From Eubacterium sp. (GTDB lineage: Bacteria; Bacillota; Clostridia; Lachnospirales; Lachnospiraceae): DNA of 5,370 nucleotides. Where the stretch lies: the NCBI GenBank assembly GCA_017445525.1, contig JAFSTZ010000189.1:1-5370 (forward strand), read 5' to 3'. The position numbers and the translations under genes were made by a program. Positions 1 through 5,370 of this stretch are shown one piece after another (the first letter of the stretch is position 1; each line of letters begins with the position of its first letter). The notes beneath the pieces were generated by a model. That model had not been told where the DNA came from. It was given only the letters and a program-made list of their open reading frames with translations, and searched no databases.

Positions 1-1
1 C

Positions 2-1201
2 GACATCGTCTATATGGGGGATAGTCTCGAGGGCGTGAATGAGATCGGCGCAGAACCGATATCGGGTATTTACTTCTCATCGGATAAGGATTCACTTCCG
101 ATCGCAAATAACGGAAGTACTCCGGTGCTTGATGATGAGCGTAAGCTCGTCCGGTTCACTTATGGCGATGATAGCGGTTATATCCTGTATATATATAAAA
201 ACAGCTGGAAACCGTATATCTCTGATGTAAAGATCGCTAAAGCCGGATCAAAGGAGGAGGCTGCAGAGACTCTCCTCGGCGAGGGCTGCAGCTACTATAT
301 AGATGCGAACTACTCTGATGCCGGCGGCTACGTGATGATAGGATATATGAGAACAGATGACGAGTCGGAGGCGATAACGGATATCATCGGTTTTAAGGGA
401 TCAGGGGACGGCACTGATGATCCCGGAGCTGCCGATATCATGGGATATGATAAGGTATCCGATGAAAAGATCGCAGGACATACCCTGTATGTTTCGAGAG
501 AATCAGCCGTCGGAAATCCCGTATGTGATCTGGATGCCTTCGGAGATGCATCAGGCATCACTGTTACGCCAAAGATGCTTGCGGGCTTAAGACTTTCAAG
601 GGGCGATGCAAAGGCAAAACAGTATATCATAGCTGACGCCGGATACAGGTCTTTCATTGAAAGCGATGAGGAATACGTGATCAATGGTGTACAAACATCG
701 GATGGCGCGGATATCGGGATCTCATTGGCTGCAAAGAAGGCGGGACTAAATGAGAAGAACGAGGCAAAGAAAGAGCTTTTACCAACATTTTTCACTGCTG
801 CTCCCGCGGATGGAGAGGGAGCTGACGCAGCCCGGGAGGTAGTCACGGAAGAAGAGACAGAAGCGACTGCAGTGCCGGAAGGCGGAGAAGCTGCGGACAG
901 TATCCTTGATATAGGAGGAGAGGATACCGAAGCCGCAGAAGGTGAAAAGCCCGTGGATATAGTCGGTATGACGGAGTTTGACACACAGACTGACGAGACA
1001 TATGAGGATGCACCTATGACATCCGATATCACGGAAGAAGAGGTGGAGGACACTGAAGGAACGGAAGGAACAGTTTTAAGTGTACTTGGAGGCACGGGTG
1101 CGACGGTATTCTTTATGATCATCCTGGCAGCCGCAGTAGTGATCCCCATAACAGCACTGATCCTCAACAGAAAGATCAGGAAAGAAAAAAAGGAGGGATG
1201 A
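2..1201 (+). CDS. C-terminal part of a membrane-anchored surface protein (5' end outside window)
   Basis: The frame is open to the left edge (codons for D-I-V-Y precede the first ATG at 14, and no ribosome binding site lies before it), so this is the 3' part of a longer gene. Numbering from that Met, residues 15-128 look like a compact beta-rich surface module: GIYFSSDKD near 19-26, then YISDVKIA at 68-75 and a GY-x-RT...EAITDI motif at 110-124. That motif resembles the GYK-T/AITD repeats of clostridial surface proteins and MABP-like domains, which I recognise only by pattern. Residues 150-246 seem to start a second module (TLYVSRESAVGNPV). Residues 264-352 are a Glu/Asp/Thr/Ala-rich low-complexity stalk, followed by a membrane helix at about 362-384 and a basic tail (NRKIRKEKKEG) with no LPXTG. 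It is probably extracellular and tethered by its C-terminus. Gene 2 starts 4 bases after its stop. Ligand and exact function are unknown. Confidence 0.8.
   Translation, partial: DIVYMGDSLEGVNEIGAEPISGIYFSSDKDSLPIANNGSTPVLDDERKLVRFTYGDDSGYILYIYKNSWKPYISDVKIAKAGSKEEAAETLLGEGCSYYIDANYSDAGGYVMIGYMRTDDESEAITDIIGFKGSGDGTDDPGAADIMGYDKVSDEKIAGHTLYVSRESAVGNPVCDLDAFGDASGITVTPKMLAGLRLSRGDAKAKQYIIADAGYRSFIESDEEYVINGVQTSDGADIGISLAAKKAGLNEKNEAKKELLPTFFTAAPADGEGADAAREVVTEEETEATAVPEGGEAADSILDIGGEDTEAAEGEKPVDIVGMTEFDTQTDETYEDAPMTSDITEEEVEDTEGTEGTVLSVLGGTGATVFFMIILAAAVVIPITALILNRKIRKEKKEG
1191..1197 (+). promoter_or_regulatory. Ribosome binding site for the beta-helix protein gene
   Basis: AGGAGGG lies 8 bases before the ATG at 1206 and inside the last codons of the upstream gene. 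It fixes the start at 1206. An ATG at 1198-1200 overlaps the upstream stop but is out of frame with the beta-helix protein. The packing suggests translational coupling between the two surface-protein genes. Confidence 0.85.
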
Positions 1202-1205
1202 GCCT

Positions 1206-2507
1206 ATGAATAAGAAGTTCACATGCAGATGTGCAATGTTTCTCGGACTTGTAGTTTTATCCCTTGGATGTCTGGCAGTCGGGAGAAAAGCCAGGGCAGC
1301 CGATGTAGATATAAGCGTAGAAAAAAATGAGGCTGTTATCTTCACTGCGACCGGAAAAATGGTACCTTTTACGTCATTAGACCAAGCTGTTTCGGAAGTT
1401 GGCAGATATCCGGGATGTACGGTTAAGGTTTGGAAGGATAACGTTAACAGAAAATCCCCATTGAAGCTGTCAGGAAGTAACTATACTCTTGACTTAAACG
1501 GATATGTTCTTGCAAGACACAGGGCAAATTATGAGGACAGGGGAGAGGTCATCACCATCAAAACGGGAGCGGATGTGAAGATCGTGGATTCCAGGCCGGA
1601 TGCGGCACATTTCTTCTATAAAGATCCGGGTGGTTTGATCACGGAAGGATCCAGTAAAAACTCGGCGGGTGGGATCCATATAGAGAAGAATGCCAATCTC
1701 ACCATGACAGGAGGTACCATAGCTGACTGCAGATCAAAATACGAAGGAGCAGGACTCAGGAACGAAAACGGACGTGTATGTCTGAACGGTGTGACCATCA
1801 AGGCAAATATATGTGAGGACAACGGCGGCGGTATCATCCATATGGGCGGATTCATGGTGCTCACCGACTGCGTCATAGAATACAATTTGTCGAAAAAAAG
1901 CGGCGGCGGTATGATGATAAAAGGAGAAAACGTCGAGTTTCACGACTGTACCATAAAGAACAATCAGGCAATAGACGATGGCGGCGGCATCACGGTCAGA
2001 CAGGACAAGGTTTACATCGATGGCGGATATATGACCGGAAACTATGCAAAGCACGGCGGTGGTATCTATGTGGATTCATATCGTGATATCAATATCCAGG
2101 GACGCCTGATCATCGACGGAAACAAGGGCGGAGGCAATGTAAACGAAAACCTGTATCTGCAGGATGGCATGGCTTCAAGTGCGAGAGTATATGACGGCGG
2201 TCTTCTCCCGGGTTCACGGGTGTTGATAGTCAAGTCAGGCACAAGTGATGCCAGCTACAAAGCCGTGATCGGTGCGACCAAATATGAATTTGAAAACGGA
2301 TTTATAGCTGTGGATGAAGGCCGCGCATGGTTTAGTGAAGAATCCCGGCAAAAAGAAGTCTTCATGGCGACTGCAGTTGACCGGTACGGTTGGGGGATAC
2401 TTGTTTTTATAGTCCTTGAACTGATAGGGATAGTTTATATATTCAGGCTGACGCAGATCAGAAAACGATATAAAACGGAGGAAAAGAACAGTGAGGATAT
2501 CAAGTGA
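1206..2507 (+). CDS. Secreted right-handed parallel beta-helix surface protein with C-terminal membrane anchor
   Basis: The 433-residue protein has a signal peptide: basic start MNKKF, hydrophobic core at 11-25, and a likely cleavage site after ARA near 29-31. Residues 35-150 form an N-terminal region typical of beta-helix caps (TLDLNGY, EVITIKTGADVKIVDS). Residues 154-310 contain about six units of 25-27 residues, each starting with G-G/A-G plus a hydrophobic residue, with Asn at the same turn (201, 227, 253, 279). This is the pattern of polymorphic-membrane-protein or adhesin-like right-handed beta-helices. A closing segment (NENLYLQDG, VIGATKYEF) leads to a membrane helix at about 396-414 and a charged cytoplasmic tail. 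Beta-helices of this kind are either adhesins or polysaccharide-active enzymes. I see no obvious catalytic signature, so an adhesin or ligand-binding role is favoured. It sits between another anchored surface protein and a sensor kinase gene that overlaps its last 17 bases. Confidence 0.85.
   Translation: MNKKFTCRCAMFLGLVVLSLGCLAVGRKARAADVDISVEKNEAVIFTATGKMVPFTSLDQAVSEVGRYPGCTVKVWKDNVNRKSPLKLSGSNYTLDLNGYVLARHRANYEDRGEVITIKTGADVKIVDSRPDAAHFFYKDPGGLITEGSSKNSAGGIHIEKNANLTMTGGTIADCRSKYEGAGLRNENGRVCLNGVTIKANICEDNGGGIIHMGGFMVLTDCVIEYNLSKKSGGGMMIKGENVEFHDCTIKNNQAIDDGGGITVRQDKVYIDGGYMTGNYAKHGGGIYVDSYRDINIQGRLIIDGNKGGGNVNENLYLQDGMASSARVYDGGLLPGSRVLIVKSGTSDASYKAVIGATKYEFENGFIAVDEGRAWFSEESRQKEVFMATAVDRYGWGILVFIVLELIGIVYIFRLTQIRKRYKTEEKNSEDIK
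1665..2135 (+). repeat. Six-unit protein-level repeat (about 78 bases per unit) encoding beta-helix coils
   Basis: Hydrophobic residues following the glycine cluster fall at 157, 184, 210, 236, 262 and 287, i.e. steps of 27, 26, 26, 26 and 25 residues. At DNA level only the glycine block is well conserved (GGCGGCGGTAT or close variants near 1824, 1902, 1980 and 2055). The rest of each unit has diverged, so this is an old repeat and not a recent tandem array. Confidence 0.8.
2477..2482 (+). promoter_or_regulatory. Ribosome binding site for the LytS-like kinase gene
   Basis: GGAGGA lies 8 bases before the GTG at 2491 and within the coding end of the beta-helix gene. It supports the GTG as the start, even though this makes the two genes overlap by 17 bases. 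No ATG with a comparable site follows closely in this frame. Confidence 0.75.
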
Positions 2508-3741
2508 GACTGTAGTACTCGTAGTTCTTGACTGTGCGTTGATATCGCAGCTTTTCGGACTGTGGATAGCTGTCATGGTGGATGAATATATCTCTGTGAA
2601 ACGAAGAAGGCTGATGCTCTTTATCATAGGAGTTGTCAGTCTGCTTCTCTTGCAGGAGCATTTTAATAATGCCGCTTATGGCAACCTGTTTCACAAGATT
2701 GTGGCTGTCGCCGGATATTCACTCAGACCGCTTGTGATCGTTTTATTTATGAAGCTCCAGAAGCCGGAAAGGTCGATGCGGCTTTGCTGGTGGGTCGTGA
2801 TTTTCAACACAGCAGTACATATGACTACATTTTTCTCTGGTATTTGCTTTGATTATGATCCGGATGGAAGTTTCACAAGAGGTCCTTTGGGATATACGAG
2901 CTTTGTTGTGAGCGGTATTTTGCTGTTTGTTCTTGTGGTAGGGGGATTTCGAGAATTTGCCCCGGACAGGAAAGGAGATTATCTGATCCCGATATTTGCT
3001 TTTTTCTTAGTTGTCTTTGCAACAGCAGCGGATGTCGTGATAGATATAGAGATACCACTTTCTTTTCTGATAGTGGCCATGGTCTGTGACTGTATTTTAT
3101 ATTACATATATCTTCATATGGTATTTATCCGCGAGCATGAGCACGAGATCGAAGACGGTCAGAGGATGCGTATCATGATGAGTCAGATCCAGCCTCATTT
3201 TCTTTACAATACTCTGGCGACAGTGAGGGCTCTGTACAGAAAGGATTCAGAGCTTGCGGATGAAACACTTGAAAAATTCGGCATCTATCTGAGACAGAAC
3301 ATGGATTCTTTGGATAAGCCAAATCTGATCCCGTTTGCAGATGAGCTGTCACACACCAGGATATATTCGGACATAGAAAAGATCCGGTTTCCGTCTATCG
3401 ACATCGTCTATGATATCGAGGATGATGATTTCAAGATACCGGCACTCACCGTACAGCCGCTGGTGGAGAACGCTATCAGGCATGGTGTGAGGATCAGGGA
3501 ACACGGACTGGTCGAGGTAGAGGTGAGGAAAAAGCGCTACGGCCACAGGATCATCATCCGCGACAACGGTAAGGGGTTTGATCCACAGGCGCCGATGTCG
3601 GGTGAGCGCTCCCACATCGGACTGCGCAACGTCATGGAACGTATCGAGACGATGTGCGGCGGAGATATGAAGATCGAAAGCAAGCTTGATGAGGGGACTA
3701 CCATCACCATCCGTATCCCGTATGCCGGGGAGACACTGTAG
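2491..3741 (+). CDS. LytS/YpdA-family membrane sensor histidine kinase
   Basis: The 416-residue protein has a hydrophobic N-terminal half with about seven membrane segments (roughly 6-29, 41-56, 66-87, 98-117, 134-151, 163-183, 189-211). A short charged linker leads to the kinase core. The H-box SQIQPHFLYNTL (231-242, phospho-acceptor His236) is the signature of the His_kinase family of LytS/YpdA/YehU. The ATP-binding domain has an N-box VQPLVENAIRHG (321-332, Asn327), a G1 box DNGKGF (358-363) and a G2-like HIGLRNV (375-381), so it should be catalytically intact. The kinase core is cytoplasmic and would autophosphorylate in response to a signal sensed by the membrane domain. It starts with GTG and overlaps the beta-helix gene, so it is translated from the same message as the surface proteins. 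The downstream response regulator is the nearest candidate partner. The ligand is unknown, and the membrane domain matches no sensor family I can name with certainty. Confidence 0.92.
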   Translation: MRISSETVVLVVLDCALISQLFGLWIAVMVDEYISVKRRRLMLFIIGVVSLLLLQEHFNNAAYGNLFHKIVAVAGYSLRPLVIVLFMKLQKPERSMRLCWWVVIFNTAVHMTTFFSGICFDYDPDGSFTRGPLGYTSFVVSGILLFVLVVGGFREFAPDRKGDYLIPIFAFFLVVFATAADVVIDIEIPLSFLIVAMVCDCILYYIYLHMVFIREHEHEIEDGQRMRIMMSQIQPHFLYNTLATVRALYRKDSELADETLEKFGIYLRQNMDSLDKPNLIPFADELSHTRIYSDIEKIRFPSIDIVYDIEDDDFKIPALTVQPLVENAIRHGVRIREHGLVEVEVRKKRYGHRIIIRDNGKGFDPQAPMSGERSHIGLRNVMERIETMCGGDMKIESKLDEGTTITIRIPYAGETL

Positions 3742-3750
3742 TACTGTTAT

Positions 3751-3767
3751 TGCAAAAATATGTTGCA
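3751..3767. promoter_or_regulatory. Small inverted repeat overlapping the -35 box
   Basis: TGCAA and TTGCA are separated by 7 A/T-rich bases, and the right arm covers most of the -35 hexamer of the response-regulator promoter. It could be a binding site for a dimeric regulator, but the arms are only five bases and the pattern could be chance. Confidence 0.3.
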
Positions 3768-3792
3768 CTTACCCCGTATGTTCTGTTATAAT
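3763..3792 (+). promoter_or_regulatory. Sigma-A-type extended -10 promoter for the response regulator gene
   Basis: TTGCAC (3763-3768) and a perfect TATAAT (3787-3792) are 18 bases apart, and TG at 3784-3785 gives an extended -10 element (TGnTATAAT). Transcription would start near 3799, leaving a leader of about 110 bases before the GTG at 3910. I see no terminator between the kinase stop and this promoter, so read-through from the upstream operon is also possible. Confidence 0.75.
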
Positions 3793-3796
3793 CATC

Positions 3797-3863
3797 CTGA
3801 GAGGCGGGGCTGACCGGCAGCGGTCTGTTGTCCCTGTGCCGTGGTACGTGTGCGGACTCTCAG
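3797..3863 (+). promoter_or_regulatory. Possible structured 5' leader of the response regulator mRNA
   Basis: CTGAGAG (3797-3803) pairs perfectly with CTCTCAG (3857-3863). Enclosed is a hairpin of GACCG (3812-3816), loop GCAG and CGGTC (3821-3825), extendable outward by GGG/CCC (3807-3809 with 3832-3834), plus a weaker CCG/CGG arm (3839-3841 with 3853-3855). The outer stem begins almost exactly at the predicted transcription start, so its first one or two pairs may be missing from the RNA. It matches no riboswitch consensus that I recognise. It could be a cis-acting element, an mRNA-stabilising 5' structure or chance pairing. Confidence 0.4.
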
Positions 3864-3885
3864 AGTGCTGTGAATAATAACGGAA

Positions 3886-3897
3886 ACTGATATCAGT
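3886..3897. promoter_or_regulatory. Perfect 12-base palindrome next to the ribosome binding site
   Basis: ACTGATATCAGT is its own reverse complement and ends directly before the GGGGAG ribosome binding site. In DNA it could be an operator for a dimeric regulator. In RNA it has no loop and would fold only by opening its middle. Its half-sites ACTGAT/ATCAGT recur in the terminator hairpin after the same gene. Confidence 0.45.
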
Positions 3898-3903
3898 GGG
3901 GAG
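3898..3903 (+). promoter_or_regulatory. Ribosome binding site for the response regulator gene
   Basis: GGGGAG lies 6 bases before the GTG at 3910. It supports the GTG start, which places the typical receiver-domain opening KIICVDDE directly at the N-terminus. Confidence 0.7.
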
Positions 3904-3909
3904 AACAGA

Positions 3910-4728
3910 GTGAAAATAATATGCGTAGATGATGAGAAACTGATACTGGATGATAACATAACACTGATCAATGAGCTCGGTGTGGGCGATGAGGTTGAGG
4001 GCTTTACATCAGCCTTAAAGGCACTTGACTATGTAAAATATAAAGGTGCGGACATCGCTCTTTTGGACATCGATATGCCTGATATGAACGGTCTGATGCT
4101 GGCAGCAAAGATCAAGGAAGCATCTCCTCATACCGCCATCATTTTTCTGACCGGTTTTTCTGAGCATGCCCTGAAGGCTATCGAGATGCATGCCTCCGGG
4201 TACCTGATGAAGCCGGTGAGCAAAAGCAAATTAAAGGAAGAACTCGATTATGCCATGGAGTCCCTGAAAAAGTCAGAGGATACCGGCGTAGCCGGCGGTG
4301 AGAGGGAGCACATATTTATACAGACCTTCGGAAATTTTGATGTATTGATCGATGGAGAGGCGCTGCATTTTTCCAGTGCCAAGGCGAAGGAGCTCCTTGC
4401 ATATCTGGTCGACAGACAGGGGGCTTCGGTGACGAGAGCAGAGGCCTTTGCGGCGTTGTATGAGGATGAGGATTACTCAAGAAGCAAACAAAAGGTGTTC
4501 GATGTGGTCGTAAGGAGGCTAAAAGCCCAGCTAAAGGAGGCAGGGATCGAGGAGATCTTTGATATGCAGCGGGGCTCCATGTCTGTGGTAAAGGATAAGT
4601 TCGGCTGTGATCTGTATAGATTCTTAGATGGGGATCTTCATACCATCAATGCCTACAGGGGTGAATATATGAGCAACTATGGGTGGGCGATGTTTACCGA
4701 GGGTCTGCTGTCGCAGGAGAAGTATTGA
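3910..4728 (+). CDS. Response regulator, REC plus winged-helix with short BTAD-like tail (SAPR/SARP type)
   Basis: The 272-residue protein begins with a complete receiver domain (about 1-120): acidic pair D7/D8, phospho-acceptor D53 in LLDIDMPDMNG, T81 after the IIFL strand, and K101 in YLMKPV. After a short linker, residues 134-230 form an OmpR/SARP-like winged helix: an IQTFGNFDVLIDG entry strand, SSAKAKELLAYLVDRQG, and the likely recognition region SKQKVFDVVVRRLKAQL. Residues 231-272 (DLYRFLDGD...AYRGEYMSNYGWA) resemble only the beginning of a BTAD domain, so the protein is shorter than REC-wHTH-BTAD regulators of the SAPR family. It is a cytoplasmic DNA-binding transcription regulator activated by phosphorylation. 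Its partner kinase may be the LytS-like protein upstream or the convergent GHKL kinase. It has its own promoter and leader and ends in a terminator, so it can be expressed separately from the upstream operon. Targets are unknown. Confidence 0.9.
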   Translation: MKIICVDDEKLILDDNITLINELGVGDEVEGFTSALKALDYVKYKGADIALLDIDMPDMNGLMLAAKIKEASPHTAIIFLTGFSEHALKAIEMHASGYLMKPVSKSKLKEELDYAMESLKKSEDTGVAGGEREHIFIQTFGNFDVLIDGEALHFSSAKAKELLAYLVDRQGASVTRAEAFAALYEDEDYSRSKQKVFDVVVRRLKAQLKEAGIEEIFDMQRGSMSVVKDKFGCDLYRFLDGDLHTINAYRGEYMSNYGWAMFTEGLLSQEKY

Positions 4729-4730
4729 GG

Positions 4731-4760
4731 AACACTGATTCATCAGTGTTTCTTTATTTT
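4731..4760 (+). terminator. Rho-independent terminator after the response regulator
   Basis: AACACTGAT, a TC spacer and ATCAGTGTT form a perfect inverted repeat (4731-4750), realistically a stem of about 7 pairs with a 6-base loop. A T-rich run, TCTTTATTTT, follows. It starts two bases after the stop codon. On the opposite strand the hairpin is followed by CCTCAATAC, without a T-run, so it is probably a weak terminator for the convergent gene. Confidence 0.85.
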
Positions 4761-4793
4761 ACCGATATCATCATTTTTTTACCGGTATCATCA
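4757..4793. repeat. Imperfect tandem duplication at the 3' end of the GHKL kinase gene
   Basis: A 17-base unit (TTTTACCGATATCATCA at 4757-4773) recurs at 4777-4793 with one mismatch, a period of 20 bases. The second copy encodes the kinase C-terminus VMIPVK on the minus strand. The first copy lies at and beyond its stop codon in a shifted frame. Confidence 0.7.
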
Positions 4794-5370
4794 CATCCGA
4801 GAAAAACTCCTTCCCCTCGTGATAAAACCTTGCCATGCCGCCGTATTTGAGGGTGATGGACTGGATGGATTTGAGCCCCAGACCGCTGCCGCCGCTTCGG
4901 GTGGACAGATACGCCCCGTTCTTTGTGCGGGGGCTTCCGTTAAAAGAATTAGTACACACGATGACGAGATTGGCTCCGTTCTTGATACGGATAGCCATGT
5001 CTATAAAGCGTTCTTCTTCCGGGACATCACCGCAGGCAAGGATCGCGTTTTCCATGATATTTCCTATGATGCTGCAAAGCTCAACATCAGTTATTCCCAT
5101 TTCTCTCGGTATATCGACCTCCAGCTCTAAAGCTGTATTCATCTTTTCTGCCAGATGTGCATAGTAATTAAGTATAGCATTGACCGGCATATTCAGACAA
5201 AAGCTTGTGGTCTCCCGTTCAGGCTGCAGGGAGCGGTACTGGTTAATATAATCCCTGACGGCGTCAAAGTCCCCCTTTGCCGAAAGCTCATCGAGAGTCG
5301 CTATGACATGCTTGAAGTCGTGGCGCGCCTTGGCACTCTCGTCGATATATCGCATCTGCGCCTGATAGAA
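4771..5370 (-). CDS. C-terminal part of a GHKL-type (AgrC-like) sensor histidine kinase (5' end outside window)
   Basis: On the minus strand the frame is open to the right edge: codons for F-Y-Q-A-Q precede the ATG at 5355, which has no ribosome binding site. This is therefore the cytoplasmic kinase part of a longer gene whose membrane domain lies outside. Numbering from that Met, the dimerisation/H-box region has RHDFKH (11-16, likely phospho-acceptor His12), followed by the helical segment LDELSAKGDF typical of this family. The GHKL ATPase domain shows NIMENAI (99-105, N-box Asn103), a degenerate G1 strand VIVCTNSFNG (131-140) and a G2 box GGSGLGLKSI (155-164), ending FFSDVMIPVKK. Family members sense peptides or other signals at the membrane and usually phosphorylate LytTR regulators. 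Here the convergent neighbour is a SARP-like regulator instead. Its own partner may lie beyond the window. Confidence 0.88.
   Translation of the reverse strand, partial: FYQAQMRYIDESAKARHDFKHVIATLDELSAKGDFDAVRDYINQYRSLQPERETTSFCLNMPVNAILNYYAHLAEKMNTALELEVDIPREMGITDVELCSIIGNIMENAILACGDVPEEERFIDMAIRIKNGANLVIVCTNSFNGSPRTKNGAYLSTRSGGSGLGLKSIQSITLKYGGMARFYHEGKEFFSDVMIPVKK

Noticed and set aside
328..1167. Long minus-strand reading frame of 279 residues opposite the first surface protein gene
   Set aside because: The translation is a Ser/Val/Pro/Ala-rich string with no domain, as expected from the antisense of a GAT/GAA-rich gene. The plus strand has a clear stalk, membrane helix and tail, and there is no ribosome binding site of note.
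1824..2065. Regularly spaced GGCGGCGG blocks that could suggest a CRISPR-like or DNA repeat array
   Set aside because: The blocks are codons for the Gly triplets of the beta-helix units, in frame at 78-base steps within an intact gene. The intervening DNA is coding and the blocks are too short for CRISPR repeats.
3399..3411. 13-base identity with the first bases of the window (CGACATCGTCTAT)
   Set aside because: Both copies are coding and give D-I-V-Y in unrelated proteins. No flanking similarity exists, so it is most likely chance with shared codon preference.
3797..3802. CTGAGA string reminiscent of the conserved TPP riboswitch motif
   Set aside because: The other conserved TPP elements (such as the ACCTGATCTGGATAATGCCAG-like block) are absent and the downstream gene is a response regulator.
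3686..3877. Small plus-strand frame of 63 residues running from the kinase end through the leader
   Set aside because: It starts inside the kinase gene in another frame, spans the promoter and leader, and has no ribosome binding site or protein-like composition.
4819..5164. Two overlapping plus-strand reading frames opposite the GHKL kinase
   Set aside because: The minus strand carries clear H-box, N-box and G2 motifs. The plus-strand translations have no recognisable features.

Overview
The window looks like a chromosomal piece of a Gram-positive anaerobe of the Firmicutes, most likely a Lachnospiraceae-type clostridium. The reasons are moderate GC with frequent ATA isoleucine codons, strong AGGAGG-type ribosome binding sites, GTG starts, surface proteins held by a C-terminal membrane helix and basic tail rather than LPXTG, and several two-component genes of families common in that group. 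The assignment is inference from style and protein families; no marker gene is present.

Layout. Bases 2-3741 hold three tightly packed plus-strand genes: (1) the 3' part of a gene for a membrane-anchored, probably multi-domain surface protein with an acidic stalk; (2) a complete gene for a secreted, membrane-anchored right-handed parallel beta-helix protein with about six 26-residue GGG repeats and an asparagine ladder; (3) a LytS/YpdA-like sensor histidine kinase with about seven membrane segments. Genes 1 and 2 are 4 bases apart and genes 2 and 3 overlap by 17 bases, so they are very probably co-transcribed. After a 168-base gap that carries its own extended -10 promoter, a possibly structured leader and a perfect 12-base palindrome comes (4) a response regulator with REC, winged-helix and a short BTAD-like tail (SAPR/SARP-like). 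A rho-independent terminator follows. Convergent to it, and cut by the right edge, is (5) the C-terminal part of a GHKL-type (AgrC-like) sensor kinase on the minus strand.

How they may work together (inference). Two surface proteins are encoded in one transcription unit with a membrane sensor kinase, and a response regulator with its own promoter follows. This suggests a cell-surface adhesion or contact module coupled to a phosphorelay. The response regulator could be served by the adjacent LytS-like kinase, by the convergent GHKL kinase, or by both. Neither kinase family has this regulator type as its classical partner (that is LytTR), so the wiring is an open question. No mobile element, CRISPR array, tRNA or rRNA is visible.
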